From contig JAIUOC010000002.1 in the NCBI GenBank assembly GCA_020161265.1, positions 558,001 through 622,000 on the forward strand: 64,000 nucleotides of DNA. The letters run 5' to 3'. The first letter of the stretch is position 1. Each line of letters starts with the position of its first letter. Below are positions 60,764-64,000 of this stretch, piece by piece. Source of the DNA: Chloroflexota bacterium. GTDB lineage: Bacteria > Chloroflexota > Chloroflexia > Chloroflexales > Herpetosiphonaceae. The position numbers and the translations under genes were made by a program. A model generated the notes under the pieces. That model worked only from the letters and a program-made list of their open reading frames with translations. It ran no database searches and had not been told where the DNA came from.

Positions 60764-61635
60764 AGGCAATTTTGCAAAAGGAATTTCGCTCGTATTTGCG
60801 CGGCAATCGGGCGTTTACCATGCTCAGCATCTACTTATTCATTCTCAGTGGCTTGTGTGTGCTAATTTACGCTGGCCAAAGCGAAAATGGGTTTATCGAT
60901 CGCAGCCAGATTGGCTTAAGTTTATATAGCACCGCTGCCGCCGTAGCCTTGTTTCAACTAACCTTTTTTGCACCATCGCTGAATGCTTCATCGCTGGGCA
61001 GCGAACGCGATCGCCAAACCATCGACGTGTTGATGGTCACACCTGTACGGCGCTACCAAATCATCTTGGGCAAGCTGATTGCGCCTTGTTTATTCCTCTT
61101 TTTGCTTAGTTTAGCCAGCTTGCCAATTGGCGCATTGGCCTTGCTAATTGGCGGGATCGAAGCCCGCGACCTATGGATTGCCCTGGCGATTCAATTGGTC
61201 ACAGTTTTGGGCTATGGCAGCATCGGGATTTGGGGAGCTTCGTGGGCTAAAACCAGCCGTGGGGCGATGATGGCAACCCTTGGCTTAGCATTGGTATTGG
61301 CGATTGGGCTGCCATTACTGGCGATATTAGTCTTAGCAGTGCTCTCGAATGATCAACCATTATTTGATTCCATTATGAACAATGGCTTTATCCGCAATCT
61401 TGGGGTTGTGGCCTTGTCGTTCAGCCCGTTCTTTAGCCTTATTATGTGGATTCAGAGCGTTACCGATGGTCAAGCAACCACCTGGACTTTAGATTTACAA
61501 GGCCAACTTGGTGGTGGCACAATTTTACAACCATGGGTTATTTCCGTCTTGATTTGGCTGATGCTCATCCCTTTCTTGATTTGGCGTAGCTCCAAGCAAT
61601 TGCAAAAATCGGTTGCCCATTCAAGCGGCGGCTAG
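60760..61635 (+). CDS. ABC-2 type transporter permease
   Basis: A 291-residue membrane protein with six hydrophobic segments. The ABC-2 family signs are MKAILQKEFRSYLRGNRAF, SSLGSERDRQTIDVLMVTPVRR (cytoplasmic coupling region with E-R-x-T-D-x-L), YQIILGKLIAPCLFLFLL and ASWAKTSRGAMMATLGLAL. This matches the GldF/YhaP-like permeases that pair with the ATPase just upstream. The ATG overlaps the ATPase stop (ATGA). A terminator hairpin follows ten bases after the stop. Function inferred is export of a lipid, polysaccharide or protein, or a motility-related role. Confidence 0.9.
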   Translation: MKAILQKEFRSYLRGNRAFTMLSIYLFILSGLCVLIYAGQSENGFIDRSQIGLSLYSTAAAVALFQLTFFAPSLNASSLGSERDRQTIDVLMVTPVRRYQIILGKLIAPCLFLFLLSLASLPIGALALLIGGIEARDLWIALAIQLVTVLGYGSIGIWGASWAKTSRGAMMATLGLALVLAIGLPLLAILVLAVLSNDQPLFDSIMNNGFIRNLGVVALSFSPFFSLIMWIQSVTDGQATTWTLDLQGQLGGGTILQPWVISVLIWLMLIPFLIWRSSKQLQKSVAHSSGG

Positions 61636-61644
61636 CAATTGTTG

Positions 61645-61680
61645 AGCAGCGGCATGCCCTATTGCTCATGCCGCTGCTTT
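61645..61680 (+). terminator. Terminator of the ABC-2 operon, overlapping a promoter
   Basis: A perfect 12-bp stem, AGCAGCGGCATG (61645-61656) with CATGCCGCTGCT (61667-61678), and 10-base loop followed by TTCGCGG. The -35 box of the next promoter lies at the loop and right arm. Confidence 0.75.
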
Positions 61681-61691
61681 CGCGGTACAAT
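61662..61691 (+). promoter_or_regulatory. Promoter of the receiver gene, TTGCTC-N18-TACAAT
   Basis: -35 TTGCTC (61662-61667) and -10 TACAAT (61686-61691) lie in the spacer. Predicted start of transcription near 61698 is almost at the ATG (61700), so the mRNA may be leaderless. Confidence 0.5.
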
Positions 61692-61699
61692 TCAGCCAC

Positions 61700-62131
61700 A
61701 TGTTGAAATCCAAGGAGGCTGGTATCGCTACACTTGTTGTGATCGAAGACCAACCAGATACGCTATTAATCATTCGGAGCACATTGCACCAACAAGGCCA
61801 TCAATTACACTTCTTCCCCAATGGCCGCGTGGCTACAGCTCAAGCCGTGCAAGCCTTACAACCTGCCCTCATTTTGCTCGATGTGCAGCTGCCAGATCAA
61901 TCAGGCTTCGATTTGATTGGCTCCTTGCGCTCGATAGCCCCCTGTATTGCCTTGACAGGATTTAGTGATATGAGCATTGTTGAACGTGCCAAGGCTTTGG
62001 GCTTTTTTGGTTTTTTAGGCAAGCCAATTCGCCCAGCCTACTTTCCGCAACAAATTAGCCGTTTGTTGGCTGGTGAAGCGGTTTGGGAACACACGTGGGC
62101 AGGCGATGTGCCAGTGCCAATCTTCAGCTAA
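61700..62131 (+). CDS. Receiver-only response regulator
   Basis: A 143-residue CheY-like protein. The acidic pair is VVIEDQPDT, the acceptor Asp LILLDVQLPDQSGF, the switch Thr IALTGFSDMS, and the Lys FLGKPIRP, all intact. No output domain follows. The ATG at 61700 has no ribosome-binding site. A strong AAGGAGG (61712-61718) lies inside the frame 12 bases downstream, but no good start codon follows it at normal spacing, only ATC. Its stop overlaps the convergent STAND-protein stop by eight bases. No kinase is adjacent. Confidence 0.85.
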   Translation: MLKSKEAGIATLVVIEDQPDTLLIIRSTLHQQGHQLHFFPNGRVATAQAVQALQPALILLDVQLPDQSGFDLIGSLRSIAPCIALTGFSDMSIVERAKALGFFGFLGKPIRPAYFPQQISRLLAGEAVWEHTWAGDVPVPIFS

Positions 62132-63719
62132 ACAGCAATAGAATTTGTTGTAATTCGCTGCGTTGCTGCTCGCTCGCCATACTCATGGCCGAACGCAACC
62201 ATAAACGACCTTCGGGGCTTTCATAATGCAGCCAAAATTTCCACAAACCGCCGACTAACTCCAATAATTGCCCATGCTCATAGATCGCCGCCCATTGCAA
62301 ACAGCCACGAATCGTCGTATAACTCTCACGCAACAACGAAAGATCGTTCATCGGCGTGAGCAATTCGCCATGATCTTTGGCGCGTTCGATCGTTTGCTCC
62401 CAACGCTGCAAAATCTGCTTAATTTCATTGGCCCAATATTGGGTAAATTCCAGCATCAACTGATGATAGACATCGCGTTCGAGCGCTACTTGCCGAGCAT
62501 AGAGCCGAATTACAATTGGCATACTAAACCGCGTTTCGCCACGGCTATCGACACTACCCTCCAAGCATGATGCATCGACCAAACCGCTAGCCACCCGCCA
62601 ATTGACTTTAAAAGCTTGGGTGGCTTGGGCTAGGCTAAAATGATGTTCAAACAAGGCCAAGCGCAAACAAGCAGCTTGAACATCATCATTTAACAACGAA
62701 AAGGTATATTCAACCATTTGGCGCAAGGTGCGATGCGAGGCCGAGCCATTTGCCAACGATTCGATCTCCAACATTTCAACGTTGGTCATGGCCAAAATAT
62801 CGTTGAGCGAAACCAGCAACAATTGCGAAGCAGCAATTTCAATCGCCAAGGGATGGCCTGCCAAACGCTGAACAATTTGCTCGGTTTGCCGACGCTCAAC
62901 CTGACGGTTCAAATCGCGAGCACGTTGCTCAAACAACAAAATCCCTTCTTCGAGGCTCAAGGCTGGCACAGGAAAGCGTCGTTCACCATTGATGCTCAAG
63001 GCAATTTGCGTGGTGGTAATAATTGAAATATTGCCAAAATTGAGTAATGGCAGCAGCATCTCGGCAACTGCCCGAATATGCTCACAATTATCGATAATCA
63101 AGACCGTGCGGCGATTGGATTGCTGAATATAACTGGTTAAATCGGCTTTGGGGTCGCCGAGCCAGCGATTGAGCAAGGCATGCCAGCTATCATGCACTGT
63201 GTATTCATTGCGTAAATCGATAAAAACGACTTCTTGAGCAAAGCCAGCATTGGCAATATAGCTAGCGAGGGCAATCGCGAGGCGGGTTTTGCCGATGCCA
63301 CCAATACCATGCAAGGTTACCAGCCGATATTCGCGGCAAAGTTCAAGCAACTCTTGCAAAACTGCTTGGCGGCCAACCAAAGGCGTAAGCGGAATCGGCA
63401 GACCAATGATCGTGGTAGGACGCAGGCTAGGCAGATGATCGAGCAAATGGCGTAATTGCTCATAAAAACGGCCACGTTTGGCATAGTAGGTGCTATCGGC
63501 CATATTAAGATTTGCAGCTTTTTGGCTTTCTGTGGTATAACGATTTACCTGCTGTTCAAAGAAGGCAAGTGCATCAACATCGTGGCTCATGCCATCGCGC
63601 AACGTTTGCACAACTACCTGCCGACCACCATGATTATCGACCCACTGCTGCAACGTTTGCGATAACATCTCGCCGCGGAGTAATTGGCGGAGCATTTTAT
63701 TTGGCCAAGGATGTGGCAT
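62124..63719 (-). CDS. STAND-class NTPase, putative signalling protein
   Basis: A 531-residue protein with an NB-ARC/AAA-type STAND NTPase: LTPLVGRQAVLQELLEL, Walker A GIGGIGKTRLAIALA, Walker B TVLIIDNCEHIR, the sensor-like IITTTQIAL and the GLPL-like LAGHPLAIEIAASQL. It resembles the AfsR/LuxR-associated NTPases. The first 95 residues are unusual and include NLNMADSTYYAKRGRFYEQL, which may be a helix-turn-helix. The C-terminus after the winged-helix region is short, with no long TPR array. GAGGG is seven bases before the ATG at 63719, which shares a CATG with the divergent gene. A switch role in regulation or defence is possible; the target is unknown. Confidence 0.78.
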   Translation of the reverse strand: MPHPWPNKMLRQLLRGEMLSQTLQQWVDNHGGRQVVVQTLRDGMSHDVDALAFFEQQVNRYTTESQKAANLNMADSTYYAKRGRFYEQLRHLLDHLPSLRPTTIIGLPIPLTPLVGRQAVLQELLELCREYRLVTLHGIGGIGKTRLAIALASYIANAGFAQEVVFIDLRNEYTVHDSWHALLNRWLGDPKADLTSYIQQSNRRTVLIIDNCEHIRAVAEMLLPLLNFGNISIITTTQIALSINGERRFPVPALSLEEGILLFEQRARDLNRQVERRQTEQIVQRLAGHPLAIEIAASQLLLVSLNDILAMTNVEMLEIESLANGSASHRTLRQMVEYTFSLLNDDVQAACLRLALFEHHFSLAQATQAFKVNWRVASGLVDASCLEGSVDSRGETRFSMPIVIRLYARQVALERDVYHQLMLEFTQYWANEIKQILQRWEQTIERAKDHGELLTPMNDLSLLRESYTTIRGCLQWAAIYEHGQLLELVGGLWKFWLHYESPEGRLWLRSAMSMASEQQRSELQQILLLFS

Positions 63720-63975
63720 GGAACAGCCCTCTGGTCTAACCTACGACCCACCAGCCAGCCAACTGCTCTCCTTGCAGCAGGCGGCGGCCTATACCCGTGA
63801 ATATTACCCGGCTCAATCGCTCACCGAAGGCACCTTGCGCGTTTACCTTAATAAAGGTAAAATCCGTGGCATCAAACTTGATCGCTATTGGTACACAACG
63901 GCGGCTGAGCTTGAGCGCTATCTTTCTCAACCAACATCAGCCACAATCACTCAACCCTCAGTTACGGATTCGTAA
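63718..63975 (+). CDS. Small excisionase-like helix-turn-helix protein
   Basis: An 85-residue protein with a MerR/excisionase-type DNA-binding motif: LSLQQAAAYTREY, SLTEGTLRVYLNKGKIRGIKL, RYWYTTAAELERYL. The tail is Thr/Ser/Pro-rich. AAGGA lies six bases before the ATG at 63718. Its start codon interlocks with that of the divergent STAND gene within one CATG, so each ribosome-binding site lies in the other gene's sequence. A role as DNA-binding partner or regulator of the STAND gene is inferred from position only; no integrase is nearby. Confidence 0.78.
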   Translation: MEQPSGLTYDPPASQLLSLQQAAAYTREYYPAQSLTEGTLRVYLNKGKIRGIKLDRYWYTTAAELERYLSQPTSATITQPSVTDS

Positions 63976-64000
63976 TTTCTCCAAGATTCTCCCGCCAAAC

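Noticed and set aside
1..64000. Insertion sequences, prophage genes, tRNA or rRNA genes
   Set aside because: No transposase, integrase, phage structural motif or tRNA-like cloverleaf was recognised in any gap; the excisionase-like HTH gene at the right edge has no integrase partner in view.

Overview
The window reads as a chromosomal segment of a free-living, filamentous Chloroflexota bacterium, most likely Herpetosiphon or a close relative. This is inferred from the gene repertoire (Lon, MutL, EttA, cytochrome P450, TreS, secreted SpoIID-like and GH99-like proteins), from a C-terminal module on the GH99-like protein that I associate with Chloroflexota exoproteins, and from the intergenic style. 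No marker gene fixes the species. About 55 protein genes lie on both strands. I saw no rRNA, tRNA, CRISPR array, transposase or phage gene.

Layout. 1-5 kb: the N-terminus of an amino-acid-binding lipoprotein, a DHA2 drug exporter with a MarR-like palindrome upstream, a FeeM-like N-acyl synthase, and an M20-fold protein that has lost most of its catalytic residues. 5-13 kb: trehalose metabolism, with a GH37 trehalase facing an otsA-treS-otsB operon, followed by an AT-richer EcsC-like gene. 13-27 kb: a SpoIID/peptidoglycan-binding exoprotein, EttA, a RecB/RNase H-type nuclease, an isoprenylcysteine-methyltransferase-like protein, a GH13 cyclomaltodextrinase-like enzyme, a P450, an ABC exporter, and an ArsR-reductase pair with matching putative operators. 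27-34 kb: Lon, a CheY-like receiver, an RlmI-like methyltransferase and MutL. 34-41.5 kb: a complete branched-chain amino acid ABC operon (livJ-livH-livM-livG-livF), then a cupin and a DMT permease. It has a near-consensus promoter, a long leader with a leucine-rich mini-ORF, and a hairpin after the binding-protein gene.

42-64 kb: a secreted GH99-like glycosidase, psuG with a DUF3105 gene, two tandem paralogous membrane proteins with an invariant set of histidines, a GT2/flippase pair, a TetR/peroxiredoxin divergent pair, UDP-glucose dehydrogenase, a lipoprotein-rimI pair, cmk, plsC, a duplicated-PH-domain protein, and an ABC-2 export system with a large periplasmic/extracytoplasmic partner. 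At the right edge a receiver-only response regulator converges on a STAND NTPase, whose start codon interlocks with that of a divergent excisionase-like gene.

Many intergenic regions carry blocks of imperfect 7- and 9-base reiterations in a few recurring families. They resemble, by analogy only, the short tandemly repeated sequences of cyanobacteria. Convergent genes are usually separated by compact bidirectional terminators, and several housekeeping genes (lon, mutL, cmk) share an extended -10 promoter. Start codons were re-chosen from ribosome-binding sites throughout. All functional calls rest on motif recognition by eye, without database searches.
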